DNA of 64,000 nt, taken from Onchidella celtica (Eukaryota > Mollusca > Gastropoda > Systellommatophora > Onchidiidae). The stretch covers positions 33,913,084-33,977,083 of the forward strand of contig OZ007570.1 in the NCBI GenBank assembly GCA_963931925.1, given 5' to 3'. Shown in pieces: positions 1 through 11,362 of the stretch (the first letter of the stretch is position 1; every line of letters starts with the position of its first letter). Position numbers and translations under genes: made by a program. The notes under the pieces are model-generated. The model did no database searches, was not told the DNA's origin, and saw nothing but the letters and a program-made list of their open reading frames with translations.

Positions 1-799
1 CCTGTAATATGGAAAATGAATTTAAAAGCCGAGGGCAGAATAATTTATATTGGTTGACTTGTCTACACTGGGAAGCGGGGGAAAAAATTTTGCTGGAATT
101 GAAGTTGTAGGATGCACTGCACTGTTGTTGGATAATCTGCCTAAAGGAGAATACAAGAAATAGCCTATAGGCCTATAGCAAAATCAAAGGATGGCAGCTT
201 TGCCCGTTTGTTTATTTATTGTCTTTACTTCAACTTTCAGATACACTACACCATCACTTTTTTAATTCTTTCTAAAACAAATAGGCCTATCTAGATTTCT
301 AGAAAAATTTAGGTAGGGTCTATCGGCACCCAATTTTTTGTTGTTTTGCACGCGGCCATCAACCTAACTTGCCTAACATAGCCTGACGAATTAGGCCTAC
401 TGCTCTGCCGTAAAGCATTTATGACGAAGAAACAAGCTGTGATTAGCCTATTATTCCATCTGGAAATCTCGTGTATTAAATGATAAGCTTTGACAGAGAT
501 CTAGAATCTAGATCTAGATCAAAATCAAAATCAAATGCAATTAATGGCAAGAATTAGGATAGCCTAGCCTTGATCTTTGAGTGGGTAAACTAGTGGGCAG
601 TTTAGAAGATCAAAAATTTTAAGTTTACGAGATCCCGAGCGATGATGAATAAATCAGTCATGTAGATCTAGCCTGAATATTTTCTCCTAGTTTCACTGAA
701 TCGGAATAGCAATCGTAGTCCACAGAAAATACTAGAACAGAAACACTTTTAATTGTTATGAGTTTTTTTTTTTTAATCTTTGAACTGCTTTGGGCGTTT
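1..799. other. CDKN1 intron sequence; no exon recognised
   Basis: This would be intron downstream of CDKN1 exon 1. I looked on the minus strand for a basic C-terminal exon and found none. The stretch has repeated short palindromic motifs built from AGATCT, CTAGA and AGGCCT, which recur across the window. Confidence 0.5.
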
Positions 800-801
800 T
801 C

Positions 802-809
802 ACTCACCT
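802..809 (-). other. Splice donor of CDKN1 coding exon 1
   Basis: On the minus strand the bases read AG|GTGAGT, a near-perfect U1 match. Using it removes the in-frame TGA at 802-800 and leaves a phase-1 junction after a leucine codon. Confidence 0.8.
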
Positions 810-1444
810 AAGATTGAACTTTGTGTGACTATGGAATTCGCTGGTGGGGTGATGTTATCCTGATTCCGAGGAAGTGGCGAGAGTTCTGGAATCGAACTTG
901 GCGATGAGTTTGATACCTGTAATCCACATGAATCATCAGTTGAATCGCACAAACGAGAAGTAGATCTACAATCCATTGTGTCCGGAATAAACTGTGACTG
1001 GGTCTCATAAACAATATCTCCGTTGTTCGGTACCCGGTTGTCGGCAACAATGCGGTTTTCGTCGTTGACGACAGGCTCATCTAGGCATGCATCGCCCAAA
1101 TTCAGTTTTCTTTTTGCTGAAAGCGGTCGGCTGCAAAATTCGGGTCGACTTCTACTAAAGTTTCTCCTAGTCTTGCGTGGAGAATAACCCTTCAGGTAAA
1201 AAGCTGGTATGGATTCGTGCTTGCTCACTGGAGTACACACGTACGTTCCTCCTGAAACGGGTTCTCCCTTGATGGGATCAAATCCCCACTTATCCATGCA
1301 TTTCTTTGCTTCAGCGTCGCACATTTCTTTTTGCGCTTGTATCTCCCTTGCGCGCTGTTCAGCATCAGGTCGCCCAAACAAACATTTACGAATGTTCCGC
1401 TTCTCCGCCATAACAAGTCCTAGATCTCTCAGCTTGCTCGACAT
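808..1444 (-). CDS. CDKN1: CDKN1-family (p21/p27/p57-like) CDK inhibitor, first coding exon (partial gene)
   Basis: Members of this family bind cyclin-CDK complexes in the nucleus and block G1/S progression. The exon encodes 212 complete codons plus one base. Residues 19-24 read RKCLFG, the cyclin-binding RxLFG-type motif. A basic/acidic helix follows. Residues 53-56 (WGFD), the GEPVSGGTY stretch and AFY at 81-83 match the kinase-binding half of the CDI domain, whose pattern is W-x-FD, P-L/V-x-G-x-Y, P-x-FY. Further on there is a KRK basic cluster at 111-113 and TP/SP sites at 71, 88, 189 and 199. The coding frame meets TGA just past a good donor, AG|GTGAGT, at 807-802, so the frame ends by splicing in phase 1 rather than at that stop. 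The start is the first ATG; a second in-frame ATG (residue 12) also precedes the domain. Vertebrate CDKN1B also has an intron after the CDI domain (family knowledge). The CDI motifs are clear; the CDKN1 paralogue cannot be assigned. Confidence 0.9.
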
Positions 1445-1800
1445 GAGGAAAACAGAATGTTATATCACAACTCTCTTAGTCCAAAATGGAATACAAACCA
1501 ACTCCAACAACACACTAAAGCCACACACAGAAAACTGCGCCGTTTGGTCAGGTCTCAACGCGTCCGCTCTATCCTACTTCTGTCCGACTTGAACAGAGTA
1601 CGCAGGATTTAAACAACTCTGCGTGAGAGCACCGAACCCACGTGATTAGAAAGCCGCGCGGTGATTGGTCGCAGTTGGATAGCCTATAGCGTTCGAGGAT
1701 GCACGTTACCTGGCCTGACAAAATCACTAGCGCGGTCCAGGGGAGGCAACCGCGATAAATTTATCGCCGCCACGCGAGCGAACAAGTTGTAACATGAGAT
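1445..1800 (-). promoter_or_regulatory. Putative CDKN1 5'UTR and promoter
   Basis: This stretch lies directly upstream of the CDKN1 ATG and is richer in CpG than most of the window. Read on the minus strand it has a TTTAAA motif at 1613-1608, a CACGTG E-box at 1644-1639 and a CCAAT box at 1668-1664, in a spacing typical of an animal promoter. A perfect 16-bp palindrome lies at 1752-1767. The transcription start is not determinable, so the assignment rests on position and motifs only. Confidence 0.45.
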
Positions 1801-2263
1801 TGTCAGTTTACATCAGCATCGCTTTAGGCCTATTAAAAAAAAAAATGTTCTGTTCCCCCTAACCTGAACTTGCACGCTGGAACAGTCATCAAATCAGCTC
1901 TATAAATATATCGGGGAAATTTTCAGCCAGTGGCCTATGACATTAAGTAAATGCTAGAAAATCCCGCCACGCATATTTTGCCCCCATTATTTTGTGTGAT
2001 GCGAAAGACCTTGAGGACTGGTGTTATTGTTTTAGTTTTCGGGCCTGAACAAAATCAGACCGACTTCTGAGGGAAATGCCTATTTCAAGATTCATTAATT
2101 AAAGTCACGTGCATAAGTATTATATCTCGCCCTCTACCCTTCCTCGTCCTACGAAAGCTTTTCCCTCTGCGTATTCATTCTTTTCAGTTTCAATTTCATT
2201 TCAGTCCATGCAAGACTTAGTATACTCACCACGGTGTGCAGATTTATCTGTCTCTTTGAAACG

Positions 2264-2265
<2 letters not shown>
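1801..2265. other. No feature recognised
   Basis: Unique-looking sequence upstream of the CDKN1 promoter, with no coding or RNA signal seen. Confidence 0.4.

Positions 2266-2327
<62 letters not shown>
2266..2327. repeat. (CT)n microsatellite
   Basis: About 31 uninterrupted CT dinucleotides. The Leu-Ser and Glu-Arg open frames across it are artefacts of the repeat. Confidence 0.95.
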
Positions 2328-2328
<1 letters not shown>

Positions 2329-2379
2329 AATGGCGCTCGTTCTCTCTCCCTCTCAGACATGTTCCGTCGTGACTCCCGG

Positions 2380-2600
2380 CTTACCCCGTATCGATCACAT
2401 GTGTTATATTTTGAACCTGTACCGTTCATTCATTCATTCATTGCGCGGCGTCCATTCATCGACCCGCTCAGCTGGTAAATGTCAACACGCGCATGCGCAC
2501 CACTCTCTGGACTTATCGATTTTCAATCACAACAGCCGATCGATCGGTCTTCGCGTCAGCGTGAATGTAGGTCATTTAAAGGGACCGCAAGCTTTTCATA
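2380..2600. promoter_or_regulatory. CpG-containing segment with NRF1-like palindrome
   Basis: The palindrome GCGCATGCGC (2489-2498) matches the NRF1 consensus and sits in a short GC-rich patch with ATCGAT and CGATCGATCG motifs nearby. It could be a distal regulatory or promoter element. No gene start was identified beside it, so the call is tentative. Confidence 0.25.
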
Positions 2601-3425
2601 ACACGACCTTGAGTAGACGTTAAACGTGTGGAAGCTTAAAGTACATCTGGCGCCCGAATTGTTAGATGGCGAGAATAATGGAAGATTACTATCTAAGCAA
2701 GAAAATTAGGCATTATTGCTTACAACACTGTATCATACACTTAAAGAAGTAATTCCTATAGCACATGCAGACAAGTCGGTTTTGCCTCGGTTTTATGGAC
2801 TATGGTATAAAACAGGCCTGTGTGCACTAGTGAGACGGAAACAAGTTTGTGTCAGTGGTTAATTCAAAGGGATTTCAAGTCTGAGTCAAAACCGGTGCGA
2901 ACAGACTCGTCTCTGTACGCTGCCGGCCTAAGTCAAGACTTCCTCAATGCAATCATAATCCCACTACCCACACGAGTGCAATTTGACGTACGGCCATTTC
3001 TCCCACACACCTAAATCTAGCTCAGTTTTTAGGCTTGGATTTCAGATCAAATATAGCTGTCGTGGCAATAATATGCCAAATTTAAAAGCAAGCAAACAAA
3101 TAAAATATATATTTTGATTTAATCGAAATCAAATCTGGCGCACTAAAAAAAAAAAAAAAAAAGCAACAAAAATAATTAGATCTAATGTGAATAATTTACA
3201 CCATTGCAGAGGAATCTATCTCAGGTACAATTTTTTAGTTTAAATAATTACGTAGTCATTTGTAATAGTAAGTATATCATGAAACGACTAATCCAGTCTG
3301 TTTCTTGCTGCACATATTTAATACTGGACAAGAGCGCAGAGTGGACGTCATCTTGCAAGGCGGTAGGAAAATTGTCTACTAAATTATTATAGTAAATGGA
3401 CTATTATTGTTCTCGAATCCTTGAG

Positions 3426-3428
<3 letters not shown>
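2601..3428. other. No feature recognised
   Basis: AT-rich sequence with an A-run near 3146-3163. No coding signal supported. Confidence 0.4.

Positions 3429-3519
<91 letters not shown>
3429..3519. repeat. (CT)n microsatellite
   Basis: About 45 CT units with no interruption. Minus-strand Glu-Arg open frames here are spurious. Confidence 0.95.
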
Positions 3520-3523
<4 letters not shown>

Positions 3524-3729
3524 ATCTTCACAAACACGATCAGCATCAGCAGGCCATGCATAGAGCACTAAATTGACAGGACTGGCGAACATTAGTAACA
3601 AACCCAGCTCGTTCCTGCAGGAAATGCTATGAGAGGGAAGCTAGAGGTGACACAGACGAGGACGTTTATGTAAAGTGGAGGACGTGGGATAGACAGACAG
3701 ACGGAGACAGACAGGCAGACAGACAGGTC

Positions 3730-4189
<460 letters not shown>

Positions 4190-4780
4190 CACCTGTAAAA
4201 TGCCACAACATTAATCATGAACTCTGCGGGCCACCTTCAATAAGAAAGACTACAGTAATAACCAGCAATAATTAAAGCAACATAGGGTGACTACAGGACT
4301 TAAATTACTGTAGAAATGGACATAATTATCTTGAGGAAAGAAGTGAATTGGTGTATAAGTAATGGATGATTGATTCAATTTGTTCCTTTAGGAGTGCCCT
4401 TCAGCTGGTAGATCATACGCATCATTAGGCAGAGACTTGGACTCTCAGGCTAAGAGGAACGAGATAAGGACTTGTCCAGTCTCCAATTACTGGTGTATAT
4501 ATTTGAGACATGGTAAGGGCAGGGCACCTCAACTCCGTGATGCTAGATCTGGTGACAGATAGAGGCGGGTGAGAGATGAAGATGTGGGTCTGGGCTCGGG
4601 GCCCCTGACTGACCATCATCCTTTCTGCCTCAGCCCTCTACGGATTGGACAGAGGAGAGAGGGAAGTGATTGGATTTGGCAGGAAGTTGGGGCGGATACT
4701 ATTTGAAAAGCATAGTTACATGTGTTACATAGTTTGTGGGATCTCCACAGGGATAGTACAAAGTTGGAATGTGTCAGACT
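4190..4780. other. No feature recognised
   Basis: Complex sequence between two simple-repeat arrays, with no coding, RNA or transposon signal I could support. Confidence 0.4.
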
Positions 4781-4988
4781 AAGAAAAAGGAAAAGAAGAT
4801 GCAGAAAGAAAGATAGAAATAAAGAAGAAGAAAGAAAAAAGAAGAAGCTAAAAGAAAAAAAAAAAAAAGGAAGGCAAAAAGAAAGGAGGAAAAGAAAAAG
4901 AAGAAGCTGAAAGAAAGAAAGAGAGAAAGAAAGAAAGAAAGAGAGGAAGAAAGAAAGAAAGAAGAAAAAGGAAAAGAAAAGAAGCTGA

Positions 4989-5020
<32 letters not shown>

Positions 5021-5340
5021 CAGAGAGAAAGAAAGAAAGAAAGAAGGAAAGAAAGAAAGAAAGAAAGAGAGGAAGAAGAAGAAGGAAAAAAGAAAAAAGA
5101 ATCTGAAAGAAGAAAGACAGAGAGGGAGAAAGAAAGAAAGAAGAAGAAGGAAAAGAAAAAGAAGAGACTGAAAGAAAGAAAGGAAGGAAGGAAGGAAGAA
5201 CGAAAGAAAGAACTAAAGAAAGAAAGAAGAAGAAGGAAAAGAAAAAGAAGAAGCTGAAAGAAAGAAAGAAGAAGTAGGAAGAAAAATCAGAAGAAGGAAT
5301 AGAAAAAGAAGAATCCGAAAGAAGAAAGAAAGAAAGAGAA
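4781..5340. repeat. Purine-tract array, (GAAA)n with GAAGAAG interruptions
   Basis: About 560 bp almost entirely A and G on the plus strand. GAAA tetranucleotides dominate, and a recurring higher-order motif (GAAGCTGAAAGAAAGAAAGA-like) appears at roughly 60-100 bp intervals. It is a mirror-rich homopurine tract. Confidence 0.93.
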
Positions 5341-5688
5341 ATTTTATTTTGTAGACAGAAACAAAAAAATGGAGAGATGAAGATTCACAGCTTTAGAACT
5401 TTTTAACAGGCCTTGCAAAAGTGTGGAAAGGAAGAGAAAGAAAGAAAAAAGATGGGTAAATGAGATTTGAAATCAAAGAAGAGACAAGTTAGTGAATGAA
5501 TACATAAAAATGCAGAACGGCGAGAAGACAGGGAGAAAGACATAAATGTTGACCAGATGTACATTATGAAACAGGAATCAGTTCCACACTCAGTCTGGCC
5601 TTAACTGGCGTGTAATACTTACCTGATGCTTACAGTAAGTGAGTACACCTGGGCCAACGTTTTGGGAAATGAATGGCAAGGAACTATG
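5341..5688. other. No feature recognised
   Basis: A-rich spacer after the purine tract, with no supported feature. Confidence 0.35.
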
Positions 5689-5921
5689 TATGTGTGTGTG
5701 TGTGTGTGTCTGTGTGTGTGTGTCCTCTTTCTTTCTTTCTTTCTTTCGTCTTCTTCAGTCGTTCTTTCTTTCCTTCTCTCTTCTTTTATTCATTATTTCC
5801 TACTCCCCTTCTTTTTTACTTTTATTGTTTCTCCTTTCCCCATCCCTCCCCCCCCCCCACCCCCCACATATCTGGTTTATGACAAGAATGAATTCTCATA
5901 GATAGATAAATAGAGATAGAA

Positions 5922-5958
<37 letters not shown>
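5689..5958. repeat. Mixed simple repeats: (TG)n, pyrimidine tract, poly-C, (GA)n
   Basis: From left to right: TG repeats with one TC interruption, a T/C-rich tract with CTTT repeats, a C-run around 5848-5867, and GA repeats around 5925-5957. The many open frames here are low complexity. Confidence 0.9.
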
Positions 5959-5960
<2 letters not shown>

Positions 5961-6957
5961 ATGAGAAAAAGAGAAGACCTGAGGTGGAAAAATAGAACCA
6001 TCAAACAGCGACACAACACCCCTACATTGGTCCCCGAAATCATTTTGTAACATCTTTACCAAAAATTAGACTCCGCTTGGCCCGTCAATAGTTGTCAACA
6101 AAACATTATACCGTAGCCTAAAGCAAGACCAGCGACCGCGCTGTTGTAAATGACCATACATAATTCATACATTTTCTGTCGACAGAACTAGAAACTGTAT
6201 CATGTAACAATGACGGTGAAAGCTGGATTTTCTGTGTACGGAAACGGAAACATCAACGGAGATGTCAAAACCCTTCAAGTGGTGAAACAGAAAGAATACA
6301 TTTATTTTCATGCCGCTTCCGTACACACGGAACCACTTTCTTTTTACTGCTTGATTGTCTTCTGACATACTTTGCCGTTTCCGTACGGTACGCACGTGAA
6401 AACACAACTACTATTATAGTCATCTGACTGATTCTGTGTGACACAAATTAATAAAAGATGTGATGGGCTCCAAATACTAAAACACTCTCAGACAGATATT
6501 ATAATATAGACCATTGGAATATTTTATATTTCAGCTTAAATCGTCCATTTAAATGCTATTGTCTGTTTCTCCCATCCTCTCCCTCCTCCATTCCCCCCCC
6601 CCCCCCCCCCCCAACCATAAACACAGTAATTTCGACATCGACAATTTCTCAATGAACTCTTTAAGGCTTTGGTGCAAAAGAAGTGATGAAATCCCCAACA
6701 TTTTGTTTTCATTTCAAGAATACCCTAATAACTAACAGAGGAGTGTATTGTTCAACTGAACATCTCAGCCAGATTTTCCAGGAATTCAGTCAAAGGGAAA
6801 TAATGAATACTTAAAGTTAGCGGCGTTACAGAAATGGCGAACATTCTTATGCGACTGTGGACCGTAAAGTTAACGGGCCATGGTAAAATGGGTTAAAAGA
6901 ATAGTCATCAAAGAAATCGTGCGGGAGAGCTTTGTTAGCTCACTTAATGAACAGTAA
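5959..6957. other. Spacer with interrupted inverted repeat and poly-C
   Basis: A motif like TGTACGGAAACGG (near 6235) returns inverted as CCGTTTCCGTAC (near 6374), with a further copy near 6318. This suggests an old palindromic element. A C-run lies at about 6594-6612. No gene supported. Confidence 0.4.
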
Positions 6958-6977
6958 AAATAGATAGATAGCTAGAC

Positions 6978-7040
<63 letters not shown>

Positions 7041-7053
7041 CAGATAGATAGAC

Positions 7054-7140
<87 letters not shown>

Positions 7141-7149
7141 CAGATAGAC

Positions 7150-7224
<75 letters not shown>
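6958..7224. repeat. (GATA)n microsatellite array
   Basis: About 265 bp of GATA with a few GACA variants, followed by GACA/GGCA-rich degenerate sequence. Confidence 0.97.
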
Positions 7225-7225
<1 letters not shown>

Positions 7226-8068
7226 TAAGAAATAGAGACAGACAGACAGGCAGATATAGACAAAGAAAGAGAGGCAGCGAGACAACCACCCCCCCACACA
7301 CACAGAGAGAATGGCACCGTTAACAGTGTGAACACACCTTTGTCAGAGTGAAAGAGAGAAAGTAAAATAGAAAGAAAACGATGAAATCATGATGGCCCAA
7401 ACAGATATTAAAAAAAAATATATCCATGTGTGCCCTATGTGAGTGAAACAGCTTCTAGCCAACCTACAGCAACACGCCCTCCTCCAACTGCCTTCATTTC
7501 CCTCACTATGCACAGATCGGCTATGCTTTACTGTATGCATTTCGTGTGCATCAGACTAAAAAAAAAAAATTGCTTATCAGCAAACCCTCTCTGAATGCAC
7601 AACGACCCTAGGGGGCGAATCTGGCCTTTGACCTTTAACCCCTTCCCGGAACGATCTTGAAGTCAGCATTAAAAATAGAAGCAAGGTTAGGTAAGAGCTC
7701 TGGGGTAGAGAATGACGGAGGCTGGGTTCTGACGAAAACAGAAAGGATCGACTGTTTTACACACACCATCCCTGACAACGAAGTTCATGCATTGCTTGTA
7801 CCTGGAATGCAGTGCTAGACGTCATCATTATAAATAGCTGGCGGATAGATTAAGTAATTCAGCTGGATTCTTGTCGAAACTTGTCTCGGTGATAAATGAA
7901 AAGCCCTCTGTGTTATGAAATTGTATGTGAATGTAGAAATTTAGATGCTATGCCTACTGTATCTTTCACAAGCAGGTCCATTTAAAAGAAACTTCAAAGA
8001 ATATCAGCGTCTTCGGTAACTAATATGACTTTCCTACTATTTCACGGTTGACAAAATGCGTCCGGATA
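7225..8068. other. No feature recognised
   Basis: Includes a short C-run with CA repeats near 7289-7302. Nothing else supported. Confidence 0.4.
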
Positions 8069-8520
8069 AAAGAAAGAAATAAACAAACAGAGACAGAAAG
8101 AAACAACCAAAGAAAGAAAGAACAAAGAAAGAAAGAGAAAGAATGAAAGACAGAAAGTAAGCAAGAAAGAGACAAAAAATAAAGACAGAAAGAACGAAAC
8201 AAAGAAAGAGAAAAAAAGAAAGACAGAAAGATAGAAAGAAAGAAAGAAAGAAAGAAAAAAAAAAAGAAAGAAAGAAAGACAGAAAGATAAAAAGAGTAAA
8301 GAAGGAAAGATAGAAAAAAAGAAAGAAAGAAAGATAGGGAGAAAGACAGATAGAAAAACAGAAAGAAGGAAAGAAAGAAAGAAAGAAGGAAAGAAAGAAA
8401 GATAGAAAGATGGAAAGATAGAAAGAAAGATAGAAAGAAAGATAGAAAGAAAGATAGGACGAAAGAAAGAGAGAAAGAAAGAACGAAATAAGAAAGAAGG
8501 AAAAGAATAAAAGACAAAGA
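8069..8520. repeat. (GAAA)n purine-tract array
   Basis: About 450 bp of degenerate GAAA/GACA/GATA tetranucleotides. The 165- and 205-codon minus-strand frames (Phe-Leu-Ser-rich) are artefacts of TTTC repeats. Confidence 0.94.
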
Positions 8521-9125
8521 AATAGGTAATATAAAGGTTTAAGTACAGTCCTCAATTTCCAAGCACGCTTAACCATGTGGAATGTGCCATCACCATGAAT
8601 ACTAGTCAGATGATTGTGTACATTATCAAAGCTATAATACTGACAGTTCGTCACTAATGTCGGGATACGTGCCGTAACGTGGCCCTAATTATTTAACACG
8701 TGTTTGTTGCCTTTCTCTACCTGAAACTTGCAATGCCGGTTATATAATATATAAATACCTGACTGCAGGGACTATCAAAAAGTCATTACACATAGGAAGG
8801 TGAAAGAATTTAGAATCAAAATTCAGACTGAAATTGAAAGTTTTAGGTAAACATTTTCCGTGTAATTTAGCTAATCAAATTCCAGGATGACGATCAGTTT
8901 GGAATGTTAACACGTGCAATCTATCACATACCGTTCCAAAAGTAAATAATGTCAAAATATGGCAAGAAGAAAAAGTTGCACGTAGCGAAGCCCTCCATTT
9001 TCTTTTGCGCTTTATTGTATGCTTTCTGTATTATTTCTCGCGCGAGGTTTTGTTACATACAAATTTTGCCATATTTTGTCTTTACTTCGAGCCTTGCCAT
9101 CAGCACACAGATTTTCTGTAGTTTT
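8521..9125. other. No feature recognised
   Basis: Unique-looking AT-rich sequence ending at the AT-rich array that precedes a Helitron-like element. Confidence 0.35.
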
Positions 9126-9185
9126 CATCTATATATCTATATATCTATATAATATATTATAATATAATATATAATATAATATAAT
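9126..9185. repeat. ATCT/TATA-rich short array abutting the element body
   Basis: TATCTATA and ATAATAT repeats directly precede the conserved Helitron-like body. The related element at 40.8-42.6 kb has a long GATA array at the same relative position. Confidence 0.7.
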
Positions 9186-9861
9186 TGGGTAAAATTGGAC
9201 GGTTGTGCTCTATAGCTGAAAAAACTACTGAACGTAGATCCATGAAAAACTACTGAAAGTAGTTCAAAGACTGAGCAAGGTTTGTATCAATTAATTTTAA
9301 TGATGCAACAACCTTAAAAATTTAGAAAAATAGAAAACCAAATGGGCCGTTCGAGGTTTTCCGATTCGTCATTTTTACAGCTCAGTCAGGGCCGAGTGTA
9401 GTAAGATATTTTGGTAACTCGAAACTTTGGTCACCTAAGGCTCAGGAACCGCATCACACTCAGGCTTCAAACTTTGCACAACAGCATATTATCAATGCGA
9501 AATTAACATGGGCTATATTAGAAATTATGAAATATTCAGGCTTCTACGTTTCATTTTTCATTGTTTCGGCATCATTTAGATCTATTTCGAGTCATGGTTC
9601 GCCATTTTAAGGTTTCGTTATCACTTCCTGCGATGTGTTCACTATCAAACACTAACCCGTGCGCAAATCAAGCTATTGCACGGGACGCGCAGGGTGTCAA
9701 CTCACAAAGGTAGAGCTGTAAGACTTAATTAAAAACAAACAAACAAAAATAAAGTAAACAAATAGGAACAGGCAAGATGAAGCAGGTCCATAAAAACCAC
9801 CCAGAACTGAAACTAATATTCAAACCGATTTATCCCGGGCAGGGCCGGGGACCTCAGCTAG
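9186..9861 (+). mobile_element. Helitron-like non-autonomous element, 3' body with hairpin and CTAG end (copy 1)
   Basis: The roughly 676-bp body is repeated, inverted and about 95% identical by eye, at 40,822-41,507. It ends in a GC-rich hairpin (CCCGGGCAGGGCCGGGG), then ACCTCAGCTAG, then T. A short GC hairpin followed by CTAG and a T is the classic 3' end of a Helitron, which transposes by a rolling-circle mechanism. No Rep/helicase coding sequence is present, so it would be non-autonomous. The left edge is the simple-sequence block. The internal T-rich and A-rich runs have no coding capacity. The hairpin end and the second copy are seen directly; assignment to Helitrons or Helentrons is inferred. 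Confidence 0.75.
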
Positions 9862-11121
9862 TAATAACTATTTCGAAAAGTACATAAAGTCTATAACAGT
9901 CTCTCGGCAGCACTGGAGCTGTTTGTTACCGGAGTACTCAGGTACTGTACTTTTGCTGATTAGAGATTTGAGGCCGTTGCACTCCATTATCTATACGTGA
10001 GATAAAACGTCCTTTCACCTTGGTAAACTATGACATGTAATCCAGTCCCGTGAGACGTGGACAGCTGGGAATGTTTCTAAGTGGGTTTCAAGGAACTTTC
10101 CCCCCAAGCTATGGAAAAAGACAGTAAACGCCTAAAACAAACTTTTACTGCCTGTTGTTAGGGGACCGTCATATTTTGTATAGTAAACTATAGAAGAACG
10201 GTGAATATAACTCAGTATTTTCTCTCTCCGGCTTTGTAATTCCACTACGGATGAGTAACAACGGCCAACTTTTTACAGGAGCTCAAAAAAATTATTTCCC
10301 CTTGCTTCCTGCTTCAATTTCAATTTTCTCGAGGCTAAACGAAATCAGTGGTTGTATAAAAATTACAGCCCAGATTTCGAGAGATAGAACATCTATAAAA
10401 ATATTCTGCTGAAAACTGTAATTTGTCTTGGGATGGTGTTTGCGGTGTTTTGTCGTAACAAACCAGTCTTGTGGTCAATGTGTGGCCTTCAACTCCAGGA
10501 GAGGAGAGATATAGAGGAGAGAACGACGGAATGAAAGACTTCAGAATAATATGTGAGATATGTGAGCGAATGCACGATTCACTGATTTATAGCCACGGAC
10601 TGAAGGTGAGAGAAAGTGAATTTTAAAAAAAGAACAAAGAGAAAATAAAAGAAAAACAGAGATAGGATAAGATGTGTGGAAGTAGAGAAAAATCACTGCA
10701 TGAGAACAAAACAACAGAACAGGAGAGGGAAAGAAGAATGAAAGCATGAAACAGAGAATGATATTAGATAGCTCAAAGAAAACCACGACTCTAACATTTC
10801 CAAACTCTAAAAGGAACAAATAATATTTTCTACTATTTTTCTTTGAGAAGTAACTTCAATTACTCATACAACTCAGATGTACGTTTGTACTGAATTTATT
10901 AATCTATCAATTCTCTCGCCGTAATATAATAACATTAGGTAATGCTCTGGTTGTGGAGGTGACAAAACATGCAAGAAATAAACAAGTGGATCTGGAATTT
11001 GAACAGGGCGGAAGTGTGAAAAGAAACCCATACAAAACAAAAAAGAAAAACGCAATAGCCCATAATGTCTTCACAAATAATTATACAGTCGCTGAATTGT
11101 GTTAAGGCTGAATAAATTGCT
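9862..11121. other. No feature recognised
   Basis: About 1.26 kb without a supported feature. An A/G-rich stretch at 10.6-10.75 kb gives spurious open frames. Confidence 0.4.
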
Positions 11122-11362
11122 ACCTAAGTTAGTTCTTGTTTGTTCTATCTCTATTTCCTAAACAACTGGAGATCTTTTAGTATGTAGAAGGAGTATAATA
11201 AATGCACATTTTGGCACTTGTTGCGTTGTGGCACTTATCAAGCTATTTCACAGTTCAGATTTATTGTAACTCCTTATCATAATACTAAAGCCCCAAAGGT
11301 TTAACGTCGAATTTCTCAGCTGTGCAAAAAGTGGAGTTGGAGCAACAACAACAAAAGTCGCG
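11122..11362 (+). mobile_element. MITE family A, copy 1
   Basis: First of five copies of a roughly 240-280-bp element in this window. The family starts with ACCTTAGTTCTTGTTTGTTC and ends with its approximate inverse (GAACAAACAAGAACTAAGGT). The interior contains the conserved phrases AGTATGTAGAAG, GGCACTTATCAAGCTGTTTC and ACTCCTTATCATAAT. In this copy both ends have mutations. There is no coding capacity, as expected for a non-autonomous DNA transposon. Confidence 0.75.

Noticed and set aside
1209..1592. 127-codon plus frame
   Set aside because: Antisense to the CDKN1 exon, which has a recognisable domain.
8020..8654. 165- and 205-codon Phe/Leu/Ser-rich minus frames suggestive of membrane protein
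   Set aside because: TTTC repeats of a GAAA array.
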